A stretch of DNA of 64,000 bases from Sphingomonas flavalba. GTDB taxonomy: Bacteria > Pseudomonadota > Alphaproteobacteria > Sphingomonadales > Sphingomonadaceae. Both the position numbers and the translations under genes were made by a program. The notes under the pieces are model-generated. The model did no database searches. It was not told the DNA's origin and saw only the letters and a list, made by a program, of their open reading frames with translations. Each line of letters begins with the position of its first letter. The first letter of the stretch is position 1. Location of the stretch: positions 99,430-163,429 of the forward strand of contig NZ_SPHY01000008.1 of assembly GCF_004796535.1 (NCBI RefSeq), read 5' to 3'. Of the stretch, positions 51,087 to 59,109 are shown piece by piece.

Positions 51087-51676
51087 CCGAACTGCTCCTC
51101 GCCTCGCAGAGCGCCGCCCGCCAAGCGATGCTGGCGGCGGCCGGGGTGCCGTTCACCGCCCGCGCCGCCGGGCTGGACGAGGATGCGGCAAAGGCCGGGC
51201 TGGCCGATCTGCGCCCGCGCGAGCTGGCCGATGCGCTGGCCGAGATGAAGGCGATAAAGCTCTCCACCCGCCTGCCAGCCACCCTCGTCCTCGGCTGCGA
51301 TCAGGTGCTGGAAACCGCCGAGGGCGCGACGCTGTCGAAGCCGGCTTCGCGCGACGACGCAGCCGCCCAGCTGCGCGCGCTGTCCGGCAAGCGCCACCAC
51401 CTGCACAGCGCCGCGGTGATCGCGGAGGGCGGCCGCGCGAGTTGGCGGGCGGTCGAGCGCGCCAGCCTGACCGTCCGCCCGCTGACCGATGCATTCATAA
51501 CCGCCTATCTCGACGCGGAATGGCCGGCGGTTGCCGGCTGCGTCGGCGGCTACCGGGTCGAGGGGCCCGGCGTCCAGCTGTTCAGCCGGATCGAGGGCAG
51601 CCATTTCACCATTCTTGGCCTGCCGCTGCTGCGCCTGCTCGATTATCTGCGGGTGCGCGGGGTGATCGCGGCATGA
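51083..51676 (+). CDS. maf: Maf-like nucleotide pyrophosphatase
   Basis: 197 residues from GTG 51083 (GTGA overlap with ppsR). LLASQSAARQAMLAAAG is the Maf N-terminal SxSxxR variant; the central LVLGCDQVLE with Asp and Gln resembles the YceF/m7GTP pyrophosphatase subgroup rather than YhdE (ADTVV). Later blocks KPASRDDAAAQLRALSGKRH and AGCVGGYRVEGPGVQLFSRI complete the fold. The m7GTP preference is inferred from the motif. Confidence 0.9.
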   Translation: MTELLLASQSAARQAMLAAAGVPFTARAAGLDEDAAKAGLADLRPRELADALAEMKAIKLSTRLPATLVLGCDQVLETAEGATLSKPASRDDAAAQLRALSGKRHHLHSAAVIAEGGRASWRAVERASLTVRPLTDAFITAYLDAEWPAVAGCVGGYRVEGPGVQLFSRIEGSHFTILGLPLLRLLDYLRVRGVIAA

Positions 51677-52515
51677 ACCCCTATGCCGAGGTGATCGGCG
51701 ATCCGATCGCCCAGTCGAAATCGCCGCTGATCCACAATTTCTGGCTCGACCGGCTCGGCATCGCCGCCGTTTACCGCAAGCAGTTGGTCCATCCCGACGG
51801 GCTCGCCGGCTATATCGCCTCCCGCCGCGATGATCCGGCCTGGCGCGGCTGCAACGTCACCATGCCGCACAAGACGCTGGTGATCCCGCTGATCGACGAT
51901 CTCGACCCGCTCGCCGCCGCGATCGGCGCGGTCAACATCGTCGTCCCGCGCGACGGCCGGCTGTTCGGCTGCAACAGCGACGTGCCCGGATTCCTGGAGC
52001 CGCTTCAGGCGCGGATCGCCGCACCGGCTGGCGGTTCGCGGTCCAGAATCCTCGTCGTCGGCACCGGCGGCGCCGCCCGCGCGGTCGTCCATGCGCTGTG
52101 GGACGCGGGCTTCACCATCATCCTGGTCGGCCGCACCGCCACCCGCGCCGCCGCGCTGGCGGCAGAGGTCGCCGGCGCCGATGCCGCGGCGATCGGAACC
52201 GCCGCCCTGCCCGATAGCGACGCGTTGCTCGACGAATCGGTCGCCGCCGTCGTCAACGCCACCTCGCTCGGCATGACCGGCCAGTCGCCGCTGCCGCTCA
52301 GCCTCGACCGGCTCGGCCCCGACGCGATCGTCTACGACATCGTCTATTCGCCACTGGAAACGCCGCTGCTCGCCGCCGCCCGCCGCCGCGGCCTCCGGGT
52401 CATCGACGGGCTGGAAATGCTGGTCGGCCAGGCGGCGATGGGTTTTCGCCTGTTCTACGGCCAGCCGCCGCCGCGCGCCGACGACGCTGCGCTGCGCGCG
52501 CTGCTCCTCGCATGA
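51673..52515 (+). CDS. aroE: Shikimate dehydrogenase
   Basis: NADPH-dependent reduction of 3-dehydroshikimate. 280 residues. AEVIGDPIAQSKSPLIHNFW (shikimate-binding SKSP), WRGCNVTMPHK (catalytic Lys), GAVNIV, FGCNSDVPGF (Asp), the NADP fold ILVVGTGGAARAVVHALWDA, NATSLGM and a C-terminal GLEMLVGQAAMGF. ATG overlaps the maf stop. Lies in the coupled ppsR-maf-aroE-coaE-dnaQ run. Confidence 0.96.
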   Translation: MNPYAEVIGDPIAQSKSPLIHNFWLDRLGIAAVYRKQLVHPDGLAGYIASRRDDPAWRGCNVTMPHKTLVIPLIDDLDPLAAAIGAVNIVVPRDGRLFGCNSDVPGFLEPLQARIAAPAGGSRSRILVVGTGGAARAVVHALWDAGFTIILVGRTATRAAALAAEVAGADAAAIGTAALPDSDALLDESVAAVVNATSLGMTGQSPLPLSLDRLGPDAIVYDIVYSPLETPLLAAARRRGLRVIDGLEMLVGQAAMGFRLFYGQPPPRADDAALRALLLA

Positions 52516-53186
52516 TCGTCCTCGGCCTCACCGGGTCGATCGGCATGGGCAAGTCGACGGTAGCGGCGATGTTCGGCGGCTTCGGCGTGCCGGTGTTCGA
52601 TGCTGATGCGGAGGTCCACCGGCTGCAGGGGCCGGGCGGGGCGCTGGTCGCGGCGATCGAGTCGGCCTTTCCCGGCACCACCGGCCCCGGCGGCGTCGAC
52701 CGCGCGCTGCTCGGCCACCGGGTGCTGCGCGACGATGCGGCGCTGGCCCGGCTGGAGGCGCTTGTCCACCCCGCCGTCGCCGCCGCGCGCGCCGCCTTCC
52801 TGCGCCGTCACCGCCGGCGGCGGCTGGTCGTGCTCGACATTCCTCTGCTGTTCGAGAAGGGCGGCTGGCGCGCGGTCGACGCGGTGCTGGTCGTCTCCGC
52901 GCCGCATCATGTCCAGCGCCGGCGGGTGCTCGGCCGCACCGGCATGACCGCGGACCGGCTCGACGCGATTCTCGCTCGCCAGACCCCGGATCGGGAAAAG
53001 CGCCGCCGCGCCGATTTCATCATCGACACCAGCGGCTCGCTGAATGCCACCCGGCGTCAGGTTCGGCGTCTGGTGGCTTGCCTCCGCACGCGCGGCGTCC
53101 GATACTGTCGCGAATGCGTGAGATCGTCTTCGACACAGAAACCACCGGCATCCACGTTTCCGAGGGCCATCGCCTCGTCGAGATAG
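52512..53186 (+). CDS. coaE: Dephospho-CoA kinase
   Basis: Final step of CoA synthesis. 224 residues: P-loop LTGSIGMGKSTVAAMF (residues 6-21), FDADAEVH, LVVLDIPLLFE and RILARQ-like AILARQTPDREKRRRADFII DTSG. ATG overlaps the aroE stop. The family normally ends around residue 200; here about 25 extra residues are read out of frame through the start of dnaQ, giving a 73-bp overlap of the two genes. Confidence 0.95.
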   Translation: MIVLGLTGSIGMGKSTVAAMFGGFGVPVFDADAEVHRLQGPGGALVAAIESAFPGTTGPGGVDRALLGHRVLRDDAALARLEALVHPAVAAARAAFLRRHRRRRLVVLDIPLLFEKGGWRAVDAVLVVSAPHHVQRRRVLGRTGMTADRLDAILARQTPDREKRRRADFIIDTSGSLNATRRQVRRLVACLRTRGVRYCRECVRSSSTQKPPASTFPRAIASSR

Positions 53187-53839
53187 GCTGTGTCGAGCTG
53201 ATCAACCGGGTCGAGACCGGCCGGACCTACCATGCCTATTTCAACCCGGAACGCGCGATGCCGCCGGAGGCGCAGGCGGTGCACGGGCTGAGCGAGGCGT
53301 TTCTGGCCGACAAGCCGCTGTTCGCCGATCTGGTCGAGGACCTGCTCGACTTCCTGGAGGACAGCCCGCTCGTCGCCCATAACGCCGGCTTCGACTTCGC
53401 CTTCATGAACAACGAACTGGGCGAATGCGGCCGGCTGCACATTCCGCAGTCGCGGATGATCGATACGCTGGCGATGTCGCGCGCCCGCCACCCGGGTGCC
53501 AAGCACAGCCTGGATGCGCTGTGCACCCGCTACGGCATCGACCGCAGCCACCGGGTCAAGCACGGCGCGCTGCTCGACGCTCAGTTGCTCGCCCAGGTCT
53601 ATGTCGAGCTGACCGGCGGCCGCCAGATCGGCCTGTTGCTCCCCGGCGAGGCGGAACCGGTCCGCGCGCCGACCGCGACGATGGCGACGCGCGGCCCGGC
53701 CTTCGCGCCCCGTCCGGCCCGCCCGGCCCGCCCGCACGCCGCCTCTGCGGACGAACTGGCCCGCCATGCCGCCTTTGTTGCCACCCTGACCGATCCGTTG
53801 TGGCAGGCCGCTGACATCCCGTCCGCCGCAACGGATTGA
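53114..53839 (+). CDS. dnaQ: DNA polymerase III epsilon subunit (3'-5' proofreading exonuclease)
   Basis: 241 residues. DEDDh exonuclease: ExoI MREIVFDTETTGIHVSEGHR (Asp7, Glu9), ExoII LVAHNAGFDFAFMNNEL and ExoIII RHPGAKHSLDALCTRYGIDR ... HGALLDAQLLAQVY. The C-terminal Pro/Ala-rich linker should contact the polymerase alpha subunit. ATG 53114 lies inside the 3' end of coaE. Followed by a strong terminator. Confidence 0.96.
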   Translation: MREIVFDTETTGIHVSEGHRLVEIGCVELINRVETGRTYHAYFNPERAMPPEAQAVHGLSEAFLADKPLFADLVEDLLDFLEDSPLVAHNAGFDFAFMNNELGECGRLHIPQSRMIDTLAMSRARHPGAKHSLDALCTRYGIDRSHRVKHGALLDAQLLAQVYVELTGGRQIGLLLPGEAEPVRAPTATMATRGPAFAPRPARPARPHAASADELARHAAFVATLTDPLWQAADIPSAATD

Positions 53840-53847
53840 TCTTGTCC

Positions 53848-53877
53848 GGGGCGGTGGCTGTCCACCGCCCCGTTTTT
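53848..53877 (+). terminator. Rho-independent terminator after dnaQ
   Basis: GGGGCGGTGG-CTGT-CCACCGCCCC followed by GTTTTT, 9 bp beyond the dnaQ stop. It closes the ppsR-dnaQ operon; hpf starts 13 bp further. Confidence 0.9.
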
Positions 53878-53890
53878 GAAGGAGGACCGA

Positions 53891-54466
53891 ATGGAGATCC
53901 GCGTTTCGGGGCATCAGACCGACACTGGCGAGGCGCTGCGCACGCATGTCGAGGACCGCCTTCAGGCGATCGCCGACAAATATTTCTCGCGCGCGCTGTC
54001 GGCGCAGGTCACCTTCGGCAAAGGGCCGAAAGACTACCGGTTCCACTGCGACATCGTCGCCCATGTCAACCAGGGCGTGATCCTGAAGGGCGGCGGCAAC
54101 GGCAACGAGGCGCATACCGCGTTCCAGGCGGCGCTCGACCGCATCGAAAAGCAGATCCGCCGCTATACCCGGCGCCTGAAATACCGCTATACCGACAACA
54201 GCGTCGCGGCGGCGGAGGCTGACGGCGCCGGCTATACCGTGTTCGAGGTGCCGGACGAGGATCACGAGCCCGCCGACAACCCGCCGATCATCGCCGAAAC
54301 CCGCGTCGACGTGCCGGAAGCGAGCGTGTCGGACGCGGTGATGATGCTCGATCTGCGCAACACCAACGCGCTGCTGTTCAGGAATGCGGTGACGGGCGTG
54401 CACAACATGGTCTATCGCCGCGGTGACGGGACGATCGGCTGGGTGGAGCCCCAACGCGCCGCCTGA
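53891..54466 (+). CDS. hpf: Ribosome hibernation promoting factor, long form
   Basis: 191 residues. N-terminal S30AE domain (MEIRVSGHQTDTGEALRTHV, RLQAIADKYF, THFQAALDRIEKQIRRYTRR type) and a C-terminal dimerisation domain with VSDAVMMLDLRNTNALLFRN, together the long HPF that forms 100S ribosomes alone. AAGGAGGA precedes ATG 53891. The usual neighbour ptsN follows 70 bp downstream. Confidence 0.95.
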   Translation: MEIRVSGHQTDTGEALRTHVEDRLQAIADKYFSRALSAQVTFGKGPKDYRFHCDIVAHVNQGVILKGGGNGNEAHTAFQAALDRIEKQIRRYTRRLKYRYTDNSVAAAEADGAGYTVFEVPDEDHEPADNPPIIAETRVDVPEASVSDAVMMLDLRNTNALLFRNAVTGVHNMVYRRGDGTIGWVEPQRAA

Positions 54467-54536
54467 CGCCGACGGTCGCGCCATTTCGCCCCGGCCCGCC
54501 TCCCGGCGGCCTGTTTTCACGCGTTTTGGACATGCA

Positions 54537-54983
54537 ATGACCAATCTCTCGCACCTGATCGAGCCCGGCGCGATCGCCGCGGATCTGGCGGTGCCCAACA
54601 AGAAAAGCCTGTTCCAGCAGCTGGGGCAGATCGGCGCGCGTGTCGCCGGGGTGGACGCGCGGCTGGTCGTCGAGCGGCTGAGCGAGCGTGAGCGGCTCGG
54701 GTCGACCGGCTTCGGCGCCGGCGTCGCCATCCCGCATGGCAAGCTCGACGGGCTGGCGGCGGTGACCGGCGCGTTCGTCCGCCTCGAAAAGCCGGTCGAC
54801 TATCAGGCGATCGACGACTTGCCGGTCGACCTGGTGTTCATGCTGCTGTCGCCGACCGGCGCCGGCGCCGATCATCTGAAGGCGCTGGCCCAGGTCAGCC
54901 GCTGGCTGCGCGACCAGGCGTTCGTCGCCAAGCTGCGCGGCGCCGGGTCGCCCGACGCGCTCTATGCGCTGTTCGCGGCCTAG
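54537..54983 (+). CDS. ptsN: PTS IIA-like nitrogen-regulatory protein PtsN
   Basis: EIIA-Ntr phosphocarrier of the nitrogen PTS. 148 residues: MTNLSHLIEPGAIAADLAVP, then GFGAGVAIPHGKLDGL with the phosphorylatable His67, then LVFMLLSPTGAGADHLKALA. ATG 54537 fits the family N-terminus. hpf-ptsN linkage is common next to rpoN, but rpoN is absent here. Confidence 0.95.
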   Translation: MTNLSHLIEPGAIAADLAVPNKKSLFQQLGQIGARVAGVDARLVVERLSERERLGSTGFGAGVAIPHGKLDGLAAVTGAFVRLEKPVDYQAIDDLPVDLVFMLLSPTGAGADHLKALAQVSRWLRDQAFVAKLRGAGSPDALYALFAA

Positions 54984-54994
54984 GGACAGCCGGC

Positions 54995-55468
54995 ATGCCG
55001 CCCGCCGCCCCGCCGCCTCCGCCCTCCGGCGAGCAGGCGCATTTCCGTGCGCTCGAATCGCTCTACGCGGCGGCGCCGATCAACCGGCTGTTCGATTCGC
55101 GGCTGGAAATCCTGTCGGCCGGGGTGGCGCGCATCGGCTTCACCGTCGATTCCCGCTACAACCACGCCGCCGGCGCCGCGCACGGCACGCTCTATTTCAA
55201 GATGCTCGACGATGTCGCCTTCTACGCGGCGAACAGCCTGGTCAGCGATCGCTTCCTGCTGACCACCGCGTTCAACCTGCTGTTCACCCGGCCGCTGCGC
55301 GACGGCCCGGTCGTCGCCGAGGGGCGGTGGATCAGCGGCCACCGCCGCGTCTTCGTCGCCGAGGCCCGGCTGGTCGATGCCGACGGCGAGGAAGCGGCGC
55401 GCGGCACCGGCACCTTCATGCGCTCGCGCTTCCCGCTCGCCACCCTGCCCGGCTACCACCCGGCGTGA
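54995..55468 (+). CDS. PaaI-type hotdog-fold thioesterase
   Basis: 157 residues. Hotdog core HAAGAAHGTLYFKMLDDVAF, the HGxxxxxxDD pattern of PaaI-like acyl-CoA thioesterases, followed by RPLRDGPVVAEGRWISGHRR. Pro-rich N-terminus MPPAAPPPPPSGEQ is poorly conserved. Starts 11 bp after ptsN; substrate unknown. Confidence 0.9.
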   Translation: MPPAAPPPPPSGEQAHFRALESLYAAAPINRLFDSRLEILSAGVARIGFTVDSRYNHAAGAAHGTLYFKMLDDVAFYAANSLVSDRFLLTTAFNLLFTRPLRDGPVVAEGRWISGHRRVFVAEARLVDADGEEAARGTGTFMRSRFPLATLPGYHPA

Positions 55469-55809
55469 GCGGCGCGCGGCTGCCCAGCCGGCTGATCGTC
55501 GACGCGCTGATCCGCGCTGCCCAGGCCGCCGGCGGCCATGCGACGGTGCTGGCGCGCGGCGACGACGGCGCTGGCACCGTGCTGATCGAATGTGCCGAAA
55601 AGGGACGGCCCGGGCCGCTGCTCGAGCGGATACTCGGGCTCGACGGCCGCTACGGCTGGGTCCGGTGTGGACCGCAAGATATTGAAAACAGGCATGAAAT
55701 AACCGAGTATCTGGCGCGCCGCCGCGGCCGTGACCCCGATCTGTGGCTGATCGAACTGGATATCGTGGAAGCCGAACGCTTCGCCGCTGAAACGATCGTC
55801 CACGGTTGA
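55465..55809 (+). CDS. DUF1491 family protein
   Basis: 114 residues from GTG 55465, overlapping the thioesterase stop (GTGA). RLPSRLIVDALIRAAQAAGG, ATVLARGDDGAGTVLIECAE and DPDLWLIELDIVEAERFAAE are DUF1491 blocks. No function is known for this alphaproteobacterial family. Confidence 0.88.
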   Translation: MSGARLPSRLIVDALIRAAQAAGGHATVLARGDDGAGTVLIECAEKGRPGPLLERILGLDGRYGWVRCGPQDIENRHEITEYLARRRGRDPDLWLIELDIVEAERFAAETIVHG

Positions 55810-55916
55810 CTTGACCGGCCCGAGTCTCGAAAGGCCCCGTTCACCATTTCGGTGCGTCGGATCATCGCAGGCGAATGAGCGTCGCGGATGATAACGCAGT
55901 CGGGGGTGCGATCAGG

Positions 55917-55937
55917 GGTGCCGGAGTAAGGGGCACC
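55917..55937 (+). terminator. Weak hairpin before the SleB-type gene
   Basis: GGTGCC ... GGCACC with a nine-base loop, followed by TTCGTGTTTTG. Position 108 bp after the DUF1491 stop. No gene is seen in 55810-55977. Confidence 0.4.
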
Positions 55938-55977
55938 TTCGTGTTTTGATCAATCCACCGCATTGTTTGATGTGTAG

Positions 55978-56643
55978 ATGCATTTTGCCGTTCGCGCCGC
56001 GAGTCTCGCGGCCGTGACTTTTTGTGCTGGCGCCACCCTTGTCGCCACCGACCCGACCTTCGCGGGCAGCGGGGCGATGACCCCGATCGTGACCGCGCCG
56101 GCGCCGGTCCTCACCATCGAATCCCAGGGTTTGCTCGACGACTCGGCCGTCGCTTTCGCGCCACGGCAGGAAGTCGTCCAGAAGATCGCCCCGCAGCCGG
56201 CGGTGGCGACCGATGCTGCCGATCGGGCGCCGTCGTCGCTCGCGGCGCTGGTCTCCGCCCACACCATGCCCGGCACCGTCGACCCGGAACTGCGCTGCCT
56301 TGCCGGCGCCGTCTATTTCGAGGCGAAGAGCGAGCCGCTGGAAGGCCAGCTCGCGGTGGCGGAAGTGGTGATCAACCGCGCCGAATCCGGCCGTTTCCCG
56401 CGCGGCATCTGCCGGGTGGTGTTCCAGCCCAGCCAGTTCTCCTTCGTCCGCAACGGCGCGCTGCCGCCGATCAACACCAGCAGCCGCGACTGGAAGGAAG
56501 CGGTGGCGGTGGCGGAGATCGCGATGAACGACCAGTGGCAAAGCCGCGCCGCCGACGCGCTGTTCTTCCACGCCACCCATGTCTCGCCCAACTGGGGCAA
56601 GGACCGGGTCGTCCGCCTCGGCAACCACATCTTCTACCGCTAG
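55978..56643 (+). CDS. SleB-like cell wall hydrolase
   Basis: 221 residues: exported (MHFAVRAASLAAVTFCAGAT), a Pro/Ala-rich linker, then the Hydrolase_2/SleB catalytic domain CLAGAVYFEAKSEPLEGQLA, EVVINRAESGRFPRGICRVV, QPSQFSFVRNG and ALFFHATHVSPNWGK. The Glu of YFEAKSE is the expected catalytic acid of this lytic transglycosylase-like family. Probably peptidoglycan remodelling. Confidence 0.9.
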   Translation: MHFAVRAASLAAVTFCAGATLVATDPTFAGSGAMTPIVTAPAPVLTIESQGLLDDSAVAFAPRQEVVQKIAPQPAVATDAADRAPSSLAALVSAHTMPGTVDPELRCLAGAVYFEAKSEPLEGQLAVAEVVINRAESGRFPRGICRVVFQPSQFSFVRNGALPPINTSSRDWKEAVAVAEIAMNDQWQSRAADALFFHATHVSPNWGKDRVVRLGNHIFYR

Positions 56644-56668
56644 GACGGATCGCCCCATAAGCCGGGGT

Positions 56669-56754
56669 CGTCATTGCGAGGAGCGCAGCGACGCGGCAAT
56701 CCGGAAAATGCGCGTGAGACCGCCCTGGATTGCTTCGCTGCGCGTGCAATGACG
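56669..56754. repeat. Inverted pair of CGTCATTGCGAG palindromes
   Basis: Forward copy 56669-56702 (CGTCATTGCGAGGAGCGCAG, then CGACGCGGCAATCC) and inverted copy 56727-56754 (GGATTGCTTCGCTGCGCGTG, then CAATGACG), 24 bp apart, downstream of the SleB-type gene. The remainder of the 222-bp gap before mmcB holds the SOS box. Confidence 0.85.
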
Positions 56755-56838
56755 AAGGTGGGCAATCAGAGTTTGGGAGCGGGCTGGCGCCGCTTGAACA
56801 AGACGGACTCCGCCGCGCCCGCGCGCGGCCTTCCCTCC

Positions 56839-56853
56839 GTTCCCCGGATGTTC
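56839..56853 (+). promoter_or_regulatory. LexA (SOS) box of mmcB
   Basis: GTTC-CCCGGAT-GTTC, exact alphaproteobacterial LexA consensus, ending 12 bp before ATG 56866. It covers an alternative ATG at 56848, which argues for the downstream start. Confidence 0.82.
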
Positions 56854-56865
56854 TATCCGGGGCGG

Positions 56866-57363
56866 ATGGCGACGCTTTCTCCCCTGCCGGCGGCCGACCC
56901 GCTGTTTCCGGCTGAAGCTGGCGCCGCCGCGGTGGCGCGCGGCGTCGCGCGCCTGCTGTACCGCCATGATCTGGTCGCGGTTGCGGAAGTCGCGCTCGGC
57001 AACGGCCGCCGCGCCGATCTGATGGCTGTCGATTCGCACGGCGCGATCGTCATCGTCGAAATCAAGGTGTCGCGCGCCGACCTGCTCGGCGACGGCAAAT
57101 GGGGCGACTATCTGCCCTATTGCGACCGCTTTTTCTGGGCGGTGCCGGCGGGGTTCGACCTGGCGCCGTTTTCCGGCGCCGCGCTCGGGCCGGAGGTCAG
57201 CGGCCTGATCGTTGCCGACCGCTACGACGCGGCGATCGTCCGCGAAGCGCCGTTGCGGCCGATGGCCCCGGCCCGGCGCCGGTCCGAGACCCTGCGCCTC
57301 GCCCGCCGCGCCGCCCGCCGCCTGCTCGAACTGGCCGACCCGGACGCCGCCAGCAGCGTGTGA
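56866..57363 (+). CDS. mmcB: MmcB family DNA repair protein
   Basis: 165 residues, PD-(D/E)XK-like DUF1052 protein. RGVARLLYRHDLVAVAEVAL, ...GNGRRADLMAVDSHGAIVIV, EIKVSRADLLGDGKWGDYL and CDRFFWAVPAGFDLAPF are the family core; the D-x(n)-EIKVSRAD is the nuclease-like motif. In Caulobacter MmcB is SOS-induced and needed for mitomycin C resistance, which fits the LexA box here. Upstream in-frame ATGs run through the repeat pair and are rejected. Confidence 0.92.
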   Translation: MATLSPLPAADPLFPAEAGAAAVARGVARLLYRHDLVAVAEVALGNGRRADLMAVDSHGAIVIVEIKVSRADLLGDGKWGDYLPYCDRFFWAVPAGFDLAPFSGAALGPEVSGLIVADRYDAAIVREAPLRPMAPARRRSETLRLARRAARRLLELADPDAASSV

Positions 57364-57370
57364 GTCGCGC

Positions 57371-57961
57371 CTACAGCTTCGGCCCGGCGATCGGCCGCGC
57401 CGGCGCCGCCGGCTTCGCCTCGTCCAGCACCTTCAGGATCACGCCCAGCCGCGGGTTGCCGGCGGCATAGTCGTGGGCGGACTTGCCGGCGACGCTGTCG
57501 GGCTTCTTCGGGTTGGCGCCGGCGGCGACGAGCAGCCGGACGACCTGCAGGTCGCCGGCCTGCACCGCCTTGATCAGCGGCGTCTCGCCCGATCGGTTGG
57601 GCAAGTCGACCCCGGCCTTGCGGGCAAGCAGCTGCTCCACCCCTTCGGCGAAGCCGATCTGCGCGGCGTAGATCAGCGGCGTGTTGCCGTCGACGTCGCG
57701 CGCGTTGGGGTTGGCGCCCTTGGCCAGCAGATAGCTGAGCCACTGGCTGTCGCGCCGCTTGACGACGATGTGCACCGCCGCCTCGCCGCTGGTCACGTCC
57801 TTGGTGTCCAGATAATTGGAATTCTTCCGCAGGATATCCTCGACCTTGCTGCCGTCGCGGTCGCGCACCGCCTTCAGGAAGGTGAAGCTGTCGGAAAACT
57901 GGGCATTCGCCGCCACCGGGGCGAGCAGTGCCGCCGCCAGGCCCAGGATCAGTACGCGCAT
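57371..57961 (-). CDS. Exported ankyrin-repeat protein
   Basis: 196 residues from ATG 57961 (an ATG at 57979 adds six). Signal peptide MRVLILGLAAALLAPVAANA, then ankyrin repeats: TSGEAAVHIVVKRRDSQWLS YLLAKGANPNARD, VDGNTPLIYAAQIGFAEGVE, and SGETPLIKAVQAGDLQVVRL LVAAGANPKKPD. Periplasmic protein-protein interaction module of unknown target. Its stop is 8 bp from the convergent mmcB stop. Confidence 0.9.
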   Translation of the reverse strand: MRVLILGLAAALLAPVAANAQFSDSFTFLKAVRDRDGSKVEDILRKNSNYLDTKDVTSGEAAVHIVVKRRDSQWLSYLLAKGANPNARDVDGNTPLIYAAQIGFAEGVEQLLARKAGVDLPNRSGETPLIKAVQAGDLQVVRLLVAAGANPKKPDSVAGKSAHDYAAGNPRLGVILKVLDEAKPAAPARPIAGPKL

Positions 57962-58075
57962 TGTCGAAATCCCGCTCATCCGTCCATCCTAGAACAAGTG
58001 GCGGCGCGACTGAACCCTCCTTCTGTCGCCGCCGGCTTGCAACCGGCGCGATAGCGAAGCATGGCTGGCTCTGCC

Positions 58076-58675
58076 ATGAACATCCTCATCCGCACCGCCG
58101 CCCTTGCCCTGTCGCTGCTGCTTGCCGCCTGCGGAGGCGGCGCCGGCAACAGCGCGGCTGAAGGCCCGCTCGCCGGCGCCAGCATCGGCGGCCCGTTCAC
58201 CCTGACCGACCAGGACGGCAAGCGGGTCAGCGACACCGCCTTCGCCGGCAAGTATCGGCTGGTCTATTTCGGCTACACCTACTGCCCGGACGTGTGCCCG
58301 GTCGACCTGCAGAAGCTGATGGCCGGGCTGCGTGTTCTGGAAAAGAGCGACCCCGCCGTCGCCGCGCGGATCCAGCCGCTGTTCATCAGCATCGATCCGG
58401 ACCGGGATACGCCGGCGGTGCTGAAAAGCTACGTCGCCGCCTTCCATCCCCGGCTGATCGGGCTGACCGGCACCCCGGCGGAGATCGCCGCCGTCGCCAA
58501 GAGCTTCGGCGTCTACTACCACAAGCAGCAGCAGGACGGCGCGGCCGAATATCTGGTCGACCACAGCCGCGCCACCTACCTGTTCGGGCCGGACGGCAAG
58601 CCGATCGCGCTGATCCCGGAAGACGGCACCCCGGCGGAGATCGCCGCCGAGCTGAAGCGCTGGGCCGGCGGGTGA
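58076..58675 (+). CDS. SCO1/SenC family copper lipoprotein
   Basis: 199 residues. Lipobox LLLAACGGG (lipidated Cys19), then a thioredoxin-like domain with the copper motif FGYTYCPDVCPVDLQKLM (Cys70, Cys74) and a His in EYLVDHSRATYLFGPDG. Helps build the CuA site of cytochrome c oxidase or manages thiol redox. ATG 58076 starts the signal peptide; ATG 58061 is an alternative. Stop overlaps the next GTG. Confidence 0.94.
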   Translation: MNILIRTAALALSLLLAACGGGAGNSAAEGPLAGASIGGPFTLTDQDGKRVSDTAFAGKYRLVYFGYTYCPDVCPVDLQKLMAGLRVLEKSDPAVAARIQPLFISIDPDRDTPAVLKSYVAAFHPRLIGLTGTPAEIAAVAKSFGVYYHKQQQDGAAEYLVDHSRATYLFGPDGKPIALIPEDGTPAEIAAELKRWAGG

Positions 58676-59109
58676 GCCGTTTCTGGGAAGACAAGCCGCT
58701 CGAGGCGCTCGACCGCGCCGAGTGGGAGGCGCTGTGCGATGGCTGCGGCCTGTGCTGCCTGCACAAGCTGGAGGACGCCGACAGCGGCAACCTGTTCCCG
58801 ACCAACGTCGCCTGCAAGCTGCTTGACCTGCACAGCGGCCGGTGCAGCGATTATCGCCACCGCCGTGCTCTGGTCCCCGATTGCCTGCGGCTGACGCCGA
58901 AGCTGGCGCGCAACATCACCTGGCTGCCGGAAAGCTGCGCCTACCGGCTGCGCGCCGCCGGGGAACCGCTGCCCGACTGGCATCCGCTCAACACCGGCGA
59001 CCCGGAATCGGTCCACCGCGCCGGCATTTCGGTGCGTGGCTGGACGGTGTCGGAAACGGCCGTCGACGATCTGGAGATGCACATCCTCGACGGCGATGCC
59101 CGGCGCTGA
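58672..59109 (+). CDS. YcgN/UPF0260 cysteine-cluster protein
   Basis: 145 residues from GTG 58672. WEALCDGCGLCCLHKLED gives the CxxCxxCC cluster, with further cysteines in TNVACKLLD, GRCSDYRHR and PDCLRL, the YkgJ-like metal- or Fe-S-binding family. Ends DDLEMHILDGDARR. Function unknown. Overlaps the next gene by 14 bp. Confidence 0.92.
   Translation: MSRFWEDKPLEALDRAEWEALCDGCGLCCLHKLEDADSGNLFPTNVACKLLDLHSGRCSDYRHRRALVPDCLRLTPKLARNITWLPESCAYRLRAAGEPLPDWHPLNTGDPESVHRAGISVRGWTVSETAVDDLEMHILDGDARR

Noticed and set aside
56674..56865. N-terminal extension of mmcB beginning MRGAQRRGNP
   Set aside because: It translates the inverted repeat pair and the LexA box; the same peptide pattern appears wherever the repeat is read in this frame (for example after 29956).
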